DNA of 64,000 nucleotides, from contig OY725489.1 in NCBI GenBank assembly GCA_963281255.1, positions 744,001-808,000 on the forward strand, read 5' to 3'. The translations under genes were made by a program, and so were the position numbers. The notes below the pieces were generated by a model that saw only the letters and a program-made list of their open reading frames with translations, made no database searches and was not told where the DNA came from. The stretch's first letter is position 1. Every line of letters starts with the position of its first letter. Of the stretch, positions 45,387 through 52,585 are shown one piece after another. This DNA is from Aphrocallistes beatrix. Its lineage: Eukaryota > Porifera > Hexactinellida > Sceptrulophora > Aphrocallistidae.

Positions 45387-45710
45387 GACATGTTTGTGTA
45401 CTTGTACTTTCCTAATAGTAACAGTAACGCACTCATACTGCATTTCTCTGTTGTAGATAAAATCTCCGCTAGCCTGTTCGATCCGATTCTTAACCATTTT
45501 GACGTTCAGGAAATGAGTTGAGAAGTTCTGACTCTCAAATACGAACACTGGCTTGTATCTTCCATTTGTGTCCGTATGTGTCACTGAGATAGATGGCAGG
45601 AGGTTGGTGTCGACTGTAATTGTAAATTCGCCTGTTTTGGAGCGAATCAGTGCATTCTGACACTCCAAAACGTTTCCAAGTAATATCAGTACAGTTAAAA
45701 CAATCTTCAT
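39791..45710 (-). CDS. GH31 glycosidase, sulfoquinovosidase-like, secreted
   Basis: Eleven exons: 45231-45710, 42978-43239, 42463-42627, 42142-42401, 41952-42079, 41756-41897, 41102-41278, 40833-41038, 40556-40776, 39975-40181, 39791-39909; 788 residues. Signal peptide MKIVLTVLILLGNVLEC. Order matches bacterial YihQ-type enzymes: YYGFGHQYTVMNMNGRYLPI, TSEQGVGRG, GGNWHTTY, PPDWSHSGAILGLEGG, WLQDWSGLR, then R..LWWNW. Catalytic nucleophile is Asp ~492 in GWMLDFGE; acid/base Asp ~597 in THSDIGGYT. The Gln, Arg and Trp of the QDWSG..R..W stretch fit the sulfosugar-recognition set known in that family (inference). Exon 1 has a poly-Asn run. The exon 9 donor is uncertain (40575 or 40556; only the latter keeps frame). 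Intron 1 holds a whole coiled-coil/NHL gene on the other strand. Confidence 0.85.
40226..40520. mobile_element. Fold-back element with a 17-bp tandem array in a GH31 intron
   Basis: Ends ccagtcaactcgtacc (40226-40241) and ggtacgagttgactgg (40505-40520) are perfect inverted repeats. From about 40369 a 17-bp unit tatgtggtacgagttgg repeats roughly nine times; the left arm has two reverse-orientation pieces. Short gttttaat sequences lie outside both ends. It lies about 35 bp from the uncertain exon 9 donor. Confidence 0.75.
42695..42956. mobile_element. Fold-back element with opposed (tatgctcaaa)n arrays in a GH31 intron
   Basis: Outer arms ggtattccaaa (42695-42705) and tttggaatacc (42946-42956) are inverted. 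Inside, about five 11-bp units of atgctcaaact face about five complementary units of gagcataattt, so the first 150 bp fold on themselves. The remainder is unique sequence. Confidence 0.7.
43404..43467. repeat. Small palindromic insertion upstream of NHL gene 1
   Basis: ctgaataagcgcc and gggcgcttattcg form inverted arms; the insertion interrupts leader sequence that is continuous in the third unit (near 49140-49165). Confidence 0.55.
43549..45036 (+). CDS. Coiled-coil/NHL-propeller protein, copy 1
   Basis: Single exon, 495 residues. Residues 1-110 are a coiled coil (RGRLRESVSELRVSLQQREEEL...). A charged linker follows (to ~190), then a beta-propeller with NHL-like repeats such as YPQGIAYDEKDNSVYF, PTGIAVHSDLVYVCDTKSD, LPLDVKVHEKRIFVLNS and VEPRGVCLDGEGRVLVL. 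This is the C-terminal architecture of TRIM2/3/71 but without RING or B-boxes. The first ~210 and last ~130 residues are almost identical to copies 2 and 3, whereas ~150 residues between them differ strongly. It is nested, in opposite orientation, within intron 1 of the GH31 gene. AATAAA at 45191 is a likely poly(A) signal. Function unknown. Confidence 0.85.
   Translation: MASEQSVLESVDKDSFLTQVETARGRLRESVSELRVSLQQREEELCVELDRLEREHTSRVSGYRDRMASLTAIQAGIEEQFKHGEFEDLKKSLLSETDRKIEELEREYPPRSVEFVCEEGLVEKVKGMGKIVVRVEESEKCEKREKVADSEIEIDTDAKGSTEELNVEMRTYGLAEERVEKPLTIGTDDGTIDYSLRTKPVTTLGYPQIKCQYPQGIAYDEKDNSVYFTAFSEYYSHWSLFKLILTNDKVVVISIPEIYFNDRCLKRNSSNIQPFGIAVLDNIYISGKTTADQLESVQVVVRCCIEYGYPNKLNLGSTILYGKKVFGGEHNPPTGIAVHSDLVYVCDTKSDLVRVYSIANHYCILRTITDPDLYLPLDVKVHEKRIFVLNSKPPYVLEFDLTGFRRDAFLSHSILSDFVPSFLCVDRAGRFLISDRRRPYVYVLRREKSMRAAVEARLELKHGEDPLVEPRGVCLDGEGRVLVLCNYKEAMLQIF
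45231..45710 (-). other. GH31 exon 1 (unit 1) with poly-Asn expansion
   Basis: First coding exon of the GH31 gene, 160 codons, ending FQ|gtaaag. It encodes the signal peptide and an N-terminal beta-sandwich segment. It is listed separately because a second copy exists at 48133-48561. The poly-Asn run is about 25 residues here against five in the other copy. Confidence 0.8.
45312..45387 (-). repeat. (AAC)n microsatellite coding poly-Asn
   Basis: About 25 uninterrupted gtt units on the + strand, read as AAC (Asn) in GH31 exon 1. The homologous site near 48223 has only a few units, so the array expanded after the duplication or contracted in the copy. Confidence 0.9.
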
Positions 45711-45851
45711 TGATGATTGATAAAATTACGTTTGAAGAATAAATCCTATAAAATACACTAGTAGACTTATCTGGTTACATACAATACAATACATGTACTA
45801 TCTCCATGTGTATAAATAATCAATTGGGTTGAGTTGTAGATCTGAGACAAG
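45711..45851. promoter_or_regulatory. Bidirectional promoter between GH31 exon 1 and NTAQ1 fragment
   Basis: A 141-bp gap separates two divergent start codons. It holds gtataaataatcaa upstream of the + strand start, a possible TATA box, and acaatacaatacatgtac. The segment is duplicated at 48562-48702, and its NTAQ1-proximal part is present at 51050-51149 upstream of the intact NTAQ1. Confidence 0.5.
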
Positions 45852-46112
45852 ATGGCTGGTAACGTATTGAAAGATGTTCCAATCGCTATGAGCGAGATTA
45901 AACCGGACTCGACAGATCCGCTCTCCTTAGACCTGAAATCTGTCCCATACACGAAGTTCTACTGCGAGGAGAACGCGTGGAAATTAGTTGAACACATTTC
46001 TAAGAATTGTGGAGACTTTTCCAAATGCTACGTCATCATTTCCAGCAAGAAGAGAGTTTCTTTTTTCCATCACAAAACCAGGAACGTGTATATTAGTATA
46101 TCTTACATATGA
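45852..46112 (+). pseudogene. NTAQ1 5' fragment, unit 1
   Basis: An 86-codon frame whose first ~75 codons match the intact NTAQ1 at 51150, then diverge after FHHKT into non-homologous sequence and a stop. The catalytic His and Asp of the enzyme are absent, so it cannot be an active amidohydrolase. Confidence 0.85.
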
Positions 46113-46464
46113 TACAACTATCGTCATAAATGATGACTTATCACTGTTATGACGTCACCATTACGCATCAAAAAAAATTAAAAATTGACAAATTTGGTGA
46201 TTTTTCGTGCGATATGGATTATAACAGTAGGACAGACGTATTTAGAGATGTTATCTCCATTTTAATTAACCAATGTGACCCCAGGCGCCCGAAGGGCGAC
46301 TCCGGCGGACACAAAGTGTCCGCCAGTCGCGCAACGCAAGCAAGCAAAGCGCGCTTGTTATTTTAAAAGTAGGAGTATGTTCATAAAAGCTAGTATAGGA
46401 AATTTCATTTGTTGGATATATATTATTTTCACGACTATGATATTTTCAATGAATTAGCATTAGA

Positions 46465-47949
46465 ATGGCGTCAGAACAATCAGTGCTAGAAAGCGTAGAT
46501 AAAGATATTTTCTTGACACAGGTGGAGACAGCTCGTGGTAGACTGAGAGAGTCAGTATCAGAACTACGAGTGAGTCTCCAGCAGAGAGAAGAGGAACTGT
46601 GTGTGGAGTTAGATAGGCTAGAGAGAGAACACACAAGTAGAGTGAGTGGGTACAGAGATAGGATGGCTTCTCTTACCGCCATACAGGCTGGTATAGAGGA
46701 GCAGTTCAAGCATGGAGAGTTTGAAGATCTGAAGAAATCCTTTCTCTCTGAGACAGACAGGAAGATAGAAGAGCTAGAGAGAGAGTACCCACCTCGTAGT
46801 GTGGAGTTTGTGTGTGAAGAAGGACTTGTTGAGAAAGTGAAGGGAATGGGGAAGATTGTAGTTCGTGTTGAAGAGAGTGAGAAGAGTGAGATGAGAGAAA
46901 AGTTAGCTGACAGTGAGATTGAGACTGATACTGATGCGAAAGGAAGCACTGAGGAGTTGAATGTAGAAGTGAAGACAGATGGATCAGCTGAGGAATGTGT
47001 TGAAAAGCCTTTAACTATTGGTACAGATGATGGAGCAATTGATTACTCACTGAGAACCAAACCTGTGACCACTCTTGGATATCCTCAGATCGAGTGTCAC
47101 TATCCTCAGGGAATAGTTTACCATGAAAAAGATAACTCAGTTTATTTTATAGCTTTAGAATCAAATTTGTATAAAGTGTTTCTCACTGATAATAAAGTTT
47201 CGACTCTCCCTATTCCTGGATTTAAATTTTATGAGAAAGATCAAAAACTAAAAAGATACCAACCTCTCTCATATGTCCAACCATATGGAATCGCAGTAAT
47301 ATTGGATCAGATTTGCATTTGTGGAACAACAATGACATTAAACAAACTTGAAAGTTTGCAATTTGTAGCTTACTGCGATGTTTTATCCTATCTAACTAAC
47401 CCCTATGCAAACGAATTATATCCAATCTTATATGGAAAGCAAGCATTTGGAGTAGAGCATAACCCTCCGACTGGAATAGCTATTCACTCAAATTTTGTAT
47501 TTGTTTGTGACTCTAAAAGTAATTTAATTCGAGTTTTTTCGGGATTTTATATCCTGCGAACCATCACAGATCCAGATATGTACCTCCCTCTGGACGTGAA
47601 GGTACACGAGAAGAGAATATTCGTTCTGAACAGCAAGCCCCCCCACGTGCTAGAGTTCGATCTGACTGGATTCCGCAGAGACGCATTTCTTTCCCACTCC
47701 ATCCTATCTGATTTCGTGCCTAGCTTCTTGTGTGTGGACAGAGCAGGTCGCTTTCTGATCTCAGACAGGAGACGGCCGTACGTGTACGTGTTGAGGAGAG
47801 AGAAGAGTATGCGTGCGGCTGTCGAGGCTCGTCTGGAGCTGAAACACGGAGAGGATCCTCTGGTGGAGCCTAGGGGTGTCTGTCTGGATGGAGAGGGGAG
47901 GGTGCTAGTGCTCTGTAGCTACAAGGAAGCTATGCTGCAGATATTCTAG
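46465..47949 (+). CDS. Coiled-coil/NHL-propeller protein, copy 2
   Basis: Single exon, 494 residues. Coiled coil, linker and C-terminal propeller blades are nearly identical to copy 1, including LPLDVKVHEKRIFVLNSKPP. The middle, between YPQIECHYPQG and ILRTITDPDMYLP, is strongly different in sequence and in loop lengths (FKFYEKDQKLKRYQ, AYCDVLSYLTNPYANELYP). The frame is intact, so it is probably expressed. The upstream leader matches copies 1 and 3 (gatattttcaatgaattag), suggesting a shared promoter. Confidence 0.85.
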   Translation: MASEQSVLESVDKDIFLTQVETARGRLRESVSELRVSLQQREEELCVELDRLEREHTSRVSGYRDRMASLTAIQAGIEEQFKHGEFEDLKKSFLSETDRKIEELEREYPPRSVEFVCEEGLVEKVKGMGKIVVRVEESEKSEMREKLADSEIETDTDAKGSTEELNVEVKTDGSAEECVEKPLTIGTDDGAIDYSLRTKPVTTLGYPQIECHYPQGIVYHEKDNSVYFIALESNLYKVFLTDNKVSTLPIPGFKFYEKDQKLKRYQPLSYVQPYGIAVILDQICICGTTMTLNKLESLQFVAYCDVLSYLTNPYANELYPILYGKQAFGVEHNPPTGIAIHSNFVFVCDSKSNLIRVFSGFYILRTITDPDMYLPLDVKVHEKRIFVLNSKPPHVLEFDLTGFRRDAFLSHSILSDFVPSFLCVDRAGRFLISDRRRPYVYVLRREKSMRAAVEARLELKHGEDPLVEPRGVCLDGEGRVLVLCSYKEAMLQIF

Positions 47950-48132
47950 CACAGCCAGTTCAACTATATAGTATAGCGTGATTGTACGTAATACTAATTC
48001 TCCTAGTTTAATACTTCATCATGGATTGTTTATTGCTTTTTCGAATGGCCAAGTCTTTATACTATTTTTGTTACTGATAATTCGGTTTGATATGATTTGT
48101 TTACTTAATAAAATGTGTATATACTATATAGT

Positions 48133-48561
48133 CTACTTTACCTGGAAAGTAAGATTATAATTCGCCTGGTCACACATTTCTCCACTAACTGACACCACAT
48201 CATACATTACACCATCCTTCAGATTGTTGTTGTTGTTGACATGTTTGTGTACTTGTACTTTCCCAATAGTAACAGTAGAGCACTCATACTGCATTTCTCT
48301 GTAGTAGATAAAATCTCCACTAGCCTGTTCGATACGATTCTTAACCATTTTAACATTTAGGAAATGAGTTGAGATGTTCTGACTCTCAAATACGAACACT
48401 GGCTTGTATCTTCCATTTGTGTCCGTATGTGTCACTGAGATAGATGGAAGGAGGTTGGTGTCGACTGTAATTGTAAATTCGCCTGTTTTGGAGCGAATCA
48501 GTGCATTCTGACACTCCAAAACGTTTCCAAGTAATATCAGTACAGTTAAAACAATCTTCAT
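48133..48561 (-). CDS. Duplicate GH31 first exon (unit 2)
   Basis: An intact 142-codon frame almost identical to GH31 exon 1: same signal peptide, same GEFTITVDTNLLPSISVTHT block, and the same donor (FQ|gtaaag) preserved at the exon end. It lacks downstream GH31 exons of its own; the nearest acceptor is exon 2 at 43239 on the same strand, 5 kb away. It could act as an alternative first exon, or be a non-functional copy. Differences include ISTHF for FSTHF, YYREM for YNREM and a five-residue Asn run. Confidence 0.7.
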   Translation of the reverse strand: MKIVLTVLILLGNVLECQNALIRSKTGEFTITVDTNLLPSISVTHTDTNGRYKPVFVFESQNISTHFLNVKMVKNRIEQASGDFIYYREMQYECSTVTIGKVQVHKHVNNNNNLKDGVMYDVVSVSGEMCDQANYNLTFQVK

Positions 48562-48702
48562 TGATGATTGATAAAATTACGTTTGAAGAATAAATCCTAT
48601 AAAATACACTAGTAGACTTATCTGGTTACATACAATACAATACATGTACTATCTCCATGTGTATAAATAATCAATTGGGTTGAGTTGTAGATCTGAGACA
48701 AG

Positions 48703-48955
48703 ATGGCTGGTAACGTATTGAAAGATGTTCCAATCGCTATGAGCGAGATTAAACCTGACACGACAGATCCGCCCTCCTTAGACCTGAAATCTGTCCCATA
48801 CACGAAGTTCTACTGCGAGTAGAACGCGTGGAAATTAGTTGAACACATTTCTAAGAATTGTGAAGACTTCCAAATGTTACGCCATCATTTGCAGTAATGA
48901 TAAGAAGAGAGTTCCTTTTTTCTATCACAAGACCGGGAATGTGTATGTTAATATA
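48703..48955 (+). pseudogene. NTAQ1 5' fragment, unit 2, with stop and frameshift
   Basis: Homologous to the first ~75 codons of NTAQ1. TAG at 48820-48822 interrupts codon 40, immediately after the catalytic cysteine codon, and a two-base loss follows at gaagacttccaaatg. It ends at the same breakpoint as the unit 1 fragment. Confidence 0.85.
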
Positions 48956-49228
48956 TCTTACATATGATACAAATTTAAATTGACAAATTTGGTGATTTTT
49001 CGTGCGATTTCGATTATAGTAGTAGGACAGACATATTTAGAGATGTTATCTCCCTTATAATTAATCAATGTGACCCTAGGCGCCCAAAGGGCACCTAAGG
49101 TCACATTTTCACGATTTTCTATGGTTTTAAAAGTAGGAGTATGTTCATAAAAGCCAGTATAGGAAATTTCATTTGTAGAATATATATTATTTTCACGACT
49201 GTGATATTTTCAATGAATTAGCGTTAAC

Positions 49229-50716
49229 ATGGCGTCAGAACAATCAGTGCTAGAAAGCGTAGATAAAGATAGTTTCCTGACACAGGTGGAGACAGCTCGT
49301 GGTAGACTGAGAGAGTCAGTGTCAGAGCTACGAGTGAGTCTCCAGCAGAGAGAAGAAGAACTGTGTGTGGAGTTAGATAGGCTAGAGAGAGAACACACAA
49401 GTAGAGTGAGTGGGTACAGAGATAGGATGGCTTCTCTTACCGCCATACAGGCTGGTATAGAGGAGCAGTTCAAGCATGGAGAGTTTGAAGATCTGAAGAA
49501 ATCCTTTCTCTCTGAGACAGACAGGAAGATAGAAGAGCTAGAGAGAGAGTACCCACCTCGTAGTGTGGAGTTTGTGTGTGAAGAAGGACTTGTTGAGAAA
49601 GTGAAGGGAATGGGGAAGATTGTAGTTCGTGTTGAAGAGAGTGAGAAGTGTGAGAGGAGAGAAAAGGTAGCTGACAGTGAGATTGAGATTGATACTGACG
49701 CGAAAGGAAGCACTGAGGAGTTGAATGTAGAAGTGAAGACAGATGGATCAGCTGAGGACTGTGTTGAAAAGCCTTTAACTATTGGTACAGATGATGGAGC
49801 AATTGATTACTCACTGAGAACCAAACCTGTGACCACTCTTGGATATCCTCAAATAGATTGTAAATATCCTCAGGGAATAGCTTACGACGAAAAAGATAAC
49901 TCAGTTTATATAACAGCTCTTGGAACAAGTTTGCGAAAGATATTTCTCAACGATAACAAGGTTTCTGCTTTCGATATTACTGGAATTGAACTTTATGATA
50001 AATCATTGCAAAGAAATTATCCCAGATTTACTCAAGCACTTGGAATCGCTGTATCGAATGAGATTTACATTTCTCGAACCACAATGACATACAACCAGCT
50101 TGAAAGTGTACAAGTAGTAGCTTCCATTCATATCCAGTATGACACGAATTCCCGTTCAAACAAACTAAACTTGGGCAACAGAATCTTATATGGAAAGAAG
50201 GTAGTAGGAGGAGAGCACAATCCTCTGACTGGAATCACTGTTCACTCAGATTTGGTTTATGTCTGCGACTCTAAAAGCAATTTAGTTCGAGTTTATTTAA
50301 AAACGTATTATTACTGTATCGTGCGAACCATCACAGATCCAGATATGTACCTCCCTCTGGACGTGAAGGTACACGAGAAGAGAATATTCGTTCTGAACAG
50401 CAAGCCCCCCTACGTGTTAGAGTTCGATCTGACTGGATTCCGCAGAGACGCGTTTCTCTCCCACTCCATCCTATCTGATTTCGTGCCTAGCTTCCTGTGT
50501 GTGGACAGAGCAGGTCGCTTTCTGATCTCAGACAGGAGACGGCCGTACGTGTACGTGTTGAGGAGAGAGAAGAGTATGCGTGCGGCTGTCGAGGCTCGTC
50601 TGGAGCTGAATCACGGAGAGGATCCTCTGGTGGAGCCTAGGGGTGTCTGTCTGGATGGAGAGGGGAGGGTGCTAGTGCTCTGTAACTACAAGGAAGCTAT
50701 GCTGCAGATATTCTAG
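49229..50716 (+). CDS. Coiled-coil/NHL-propeller protein, copy 3
   Basis: Single exon, 495 residues; ends nearly identical to copies 1 and 2. The variable middle reads YITALGTSLRKIFLNDN, FDITGIELYDKSLQRN and ASIHIQYDTNSRSNK, and shares more with copy 1 downstream (VGGEHNP, VHSDLVYVCDSKSN). Intact NTAQ1 follows on the same strand 434 bp after the stop, with a MITE between them. Confidence 0.85.
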   Translation: MASEQSVLESVDKDSFLTQVETARGRLRESVSELRVSLQQREEELCVELDRLEREHTSRVSGYRDRMASLTAIQAGIEEQFKHGEFEDLKKSFLSETDRKIEELEREYPPRSVEFVCEEGLVEKVKGMGKIVVRVEESEKCERREKVADSEIEIDTDAKGSTEELNVEVKTDGSAEDCVEKPLTIGTDDGAIDYSLRTKPVTTLGYPQIDCKYPQGIAYDEKDNSVYITALGTSLRKIFLNDNKVSAFDITGIELYDKSLQRNYPRFTQALGIAVSNEIYISRTTMTYNQLESVQVVASIHIQYDTNSRSNKLNLGNRILYGKKVVGGEHNPLTGITVHSDLVYVCDSKSNLVRVYLKTYYYCIVRTITDPDMYLPLDVKVHEKRIFVLNSKPPYVLEFDLTGFRRDAFLSHSILSDFVPSFLCVDRAGRFLISDRRRPYVYVLRREKSMRAAVEARLELNHGEDPLVEPRGVCLDGEGRVLVLCNYKEAMLQIF

Positions 50717-50887
50717 CACAGCCAGTTCAACTTTATATAGTAGGATTGCACGCAATCTAATTTTAATCATAGATTGTTTATATTTTAAACTTTTTCCTTT
50801 TTCGAATTGCCATTTAGTCTTTATACTATTTTTGTTGCTGATAATTCGGTTTGATATGATTTGTTTACTTAATAAAATGTGTATATA

Positions 50888-51034
50888 CCAGAGGCGTAGC
50901 CAGCCCAATTTTTAGGGTGCGGCAATTCCGTGAGAGGGTTGCGGCACCCAATGCTAATTTGTGAAATTTTAGTGGGCACAGCCTTTGAGGTTGCGGCCTA
51001 GGCCCCATGTGCCGCACCCTGACTACGCCTCTGG
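50888..51034. mobile_element. MITE-like element replacing the GH31 exon in unit 3
   Basis: ccagaggcgtag (50888-50899) and ctacgcctctgg (51023-51034) are inverted ends, flanked by tatata on both sides. Interior has ggtgcggcaat / gttgcggcac repeats. It sits where units 1 and 2 carry the GH31 first exon. Confidence 0.75.
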
Positions 51035-51149
51035 TATATACTATACAGTAAAATACACTAGACTTCTCTGGTTACATACAATACAATACATGTACTATCT
51101 CCATGTGTATAAATAATCATTTTGGTTGTAGTTGTAGATCTGAGACAAG

Positions 51150-51797
51150 ATGGCTGGTAACGTATTGAAAGATGTTCCAATCGCTATGAGCGAGATTAAA
51201 CCTGACACGACAGATCCGCTCTCCTTAGACCTGAAATCTGTCCCATACACGAAGTTCTACTGCGAGGAGAACGCGTGGAAATTAGTTGAACACATTTCTA
51301 AGAATTGTGAAGACTTTTCCAAATGCTACGTCATCATTTGCAGTAATGATAAGAAGAGAGTTCCTTTTTTCCATCACAAGACCGGGAAAGTTGAGAACAT
51401 GTACATGCAGATATGGGACTACCACATGTTCATAGTTTGGAAGGAGAGCAAGGAGCAAGTTGTTGTTTACGATCTAGATTCTTGTTTACCTTTCCCGATT
51501 GAGTTCAGTCAATACATTCAGTTGGCTCTACAGCTTGACCTTATGAAACGGATGAATGAAGAATTCCAGCGCTCTTACAGGATTATAAAGGGACAAGATT
51601 TCCTGTCACAATTCGCGAGTGACCGCTCCCATATGATCGAGTCGAATGGAAGCTATTACGCCCCCCCGCCCGAGTATGCACCTATCAAGAATGAACATTC
51701 CACGCATAACTTAGACGATTTCGTTGCTATGAAGAAGAATTCTGCTCCTGGACACGTTTGTAATGAAGAAAGTTTTATTAAAATATTTTTACCCTAG
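51150..51797 (+). CDS. NTAQ1: Protein N-terminal glutamine amidohydrolase
   Basis: Single exon, 215 residues (human 205). The enzyme converts N-terminal Gln to Glu in the Arg/N-degron pathway. The catalytic Cys-His-Asp triad is visible: Cys38 in FYCEENAWK, His92 in IWDYHM (WDYHV in the vertebrate name-giving motif) and Asp108 in VYDLDSCLPFP. FASDRSHMIESNGSYYAPPPEY and LDDFVAMKK also match the family. The leader upstream matches the unit 1 and 2 fragments, showing that this is the surviving complete copy. AATAAA near 51927 is a likely poly(A) signal. Confidence 0.93.
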   Translation: MAGNVLKDVPIAMSEIKPDTTDPLSLDLKSVPYTKFYCEENAWKLVEHISKNCEDFSKCYVIICSNDKKRVPFFHHKTGKVENMYMQIWDYHMFIVWKESKEQVVVYDLDSCLPFPIEFSQYIQLALQLDLMKRMNEEFQRSYRIIKGQDFLSQFASDRSHMIESNGSYYAPPPEYAPIKNEHSTHNLDDFVAMKKNSAPGHVCNEESFIKIFLP

Positions 51798-52585
51798 TTT
51801 CACATTATGGCGTAAAGAATGTTGCATAAATGACTTTATTATATATTAATATGTGTAATGTCTGTATACCCTATCCGTTGTTTGCAACATCTACCTTATT
51901 TATTTATAGATTTGCTAGTGATTATGAATAAAGTTGAGGTGAATTAGTTCATCAATTTAGTTAGACACATCGTAAGCCTGAGCTGTGAAGATCTATGTGC
52001 ACTTAAAGATGCATCACACACATGCACAAATGATTAGGTGTAACATCTCACAAATTATGCTTCTGTGATAAAAATAATCTCGCAATATAAATGTTAGAGA
52101 CTAATATAGGATCAAACACCTAACGCAGTGGTTCCCAGCCTGGGGTCCATGGACCCCTTAATGGTCCTCAGAATATATCAGGGTATTTTTGTATTGTGGT
52201 TAATGGGAGGGTCCACAGAATGTAGGAATTTGCATAGGGAGTCCAGGGCCAGAAAGGTAGAAAACCGCTGACCTAAATACTGTTCTTAATTCGGCAGTTA
52301 CATCATACCTTGGGATTAGCAGATTATGTCGATATGAATATGAAGTCACCTGCATATACATATATAATATACATATATGTATAGACTCATTGATCTGGAA
52401 AGTAATGGCAGAATAGATTTGATTTTATTATAGCGATTTTTGTGTAGTATTTTGCACAGAAACTACGCATCTATACAAATACAAGTTCCATCTTGACCCA
52501 ACAAATCTAAACTTTAATATTTAATACTAAGAAACAACATTTTCACTTTGTAACGCGCTAACTTGGTTGCTTAGCAAATGTACTT
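51798..52585. other. Spacer with one hAT-type MITE
   Basis: NTAQ1 3' UTR, the hAT-type element at 52126-52270 and a (cata)-rich stretch near 52350-52380. No gene seen. Confidence 0.5.
52126..52270 (+). mobile_element. hAT-type MITE, family A
   Basis: From cagtggttcccagcctggg to aaaaccgctg. Flanks acctaacg and acctaaat look like a worn 8-bp target duplication. Confidence 0.75.

Larger units (their letters stand above)
43331..51797. repeat. Segmental tandem triplication (NHL gene + GH31 exon 1 + NTAQ1 5' end)
   Basis: Three units start at about 43331, 46365 and 49107. Each has a shared ~100-bp leader (aagt..gtatgttcataaaag, cacgact.tgatattttcaatgaattag) and a coiled-coil/NHL gene on +; the NHL starts are 2916 and 2764 bp apart. 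Units 1 and 2 also carry a minus-strand GH31 first exon and a truncated NTAQ1. Unit 3 lacks the GH31 exon and keeps intact NTAQ1. Units 1 and 2 break NTAQ1 at the same point, so one broken unit was copied from the other. Confidence 0.85.

Noticed and set aside
43530-49713. Minus-strand frames of 167 codons, one in each NHL gene
   Set aside because: Serine-rich antisense shadows of the coiled-coil segment; all three are explained by the conserved plus-strand frame.
43331-51797. CRISPR-like or prophage explanation for the regular repeats
   Set aside because: The repeats are gene-sized eukaryotic units with introns and poly(A) signals nearby; there are no short direct repeats with spacers or phage genes.
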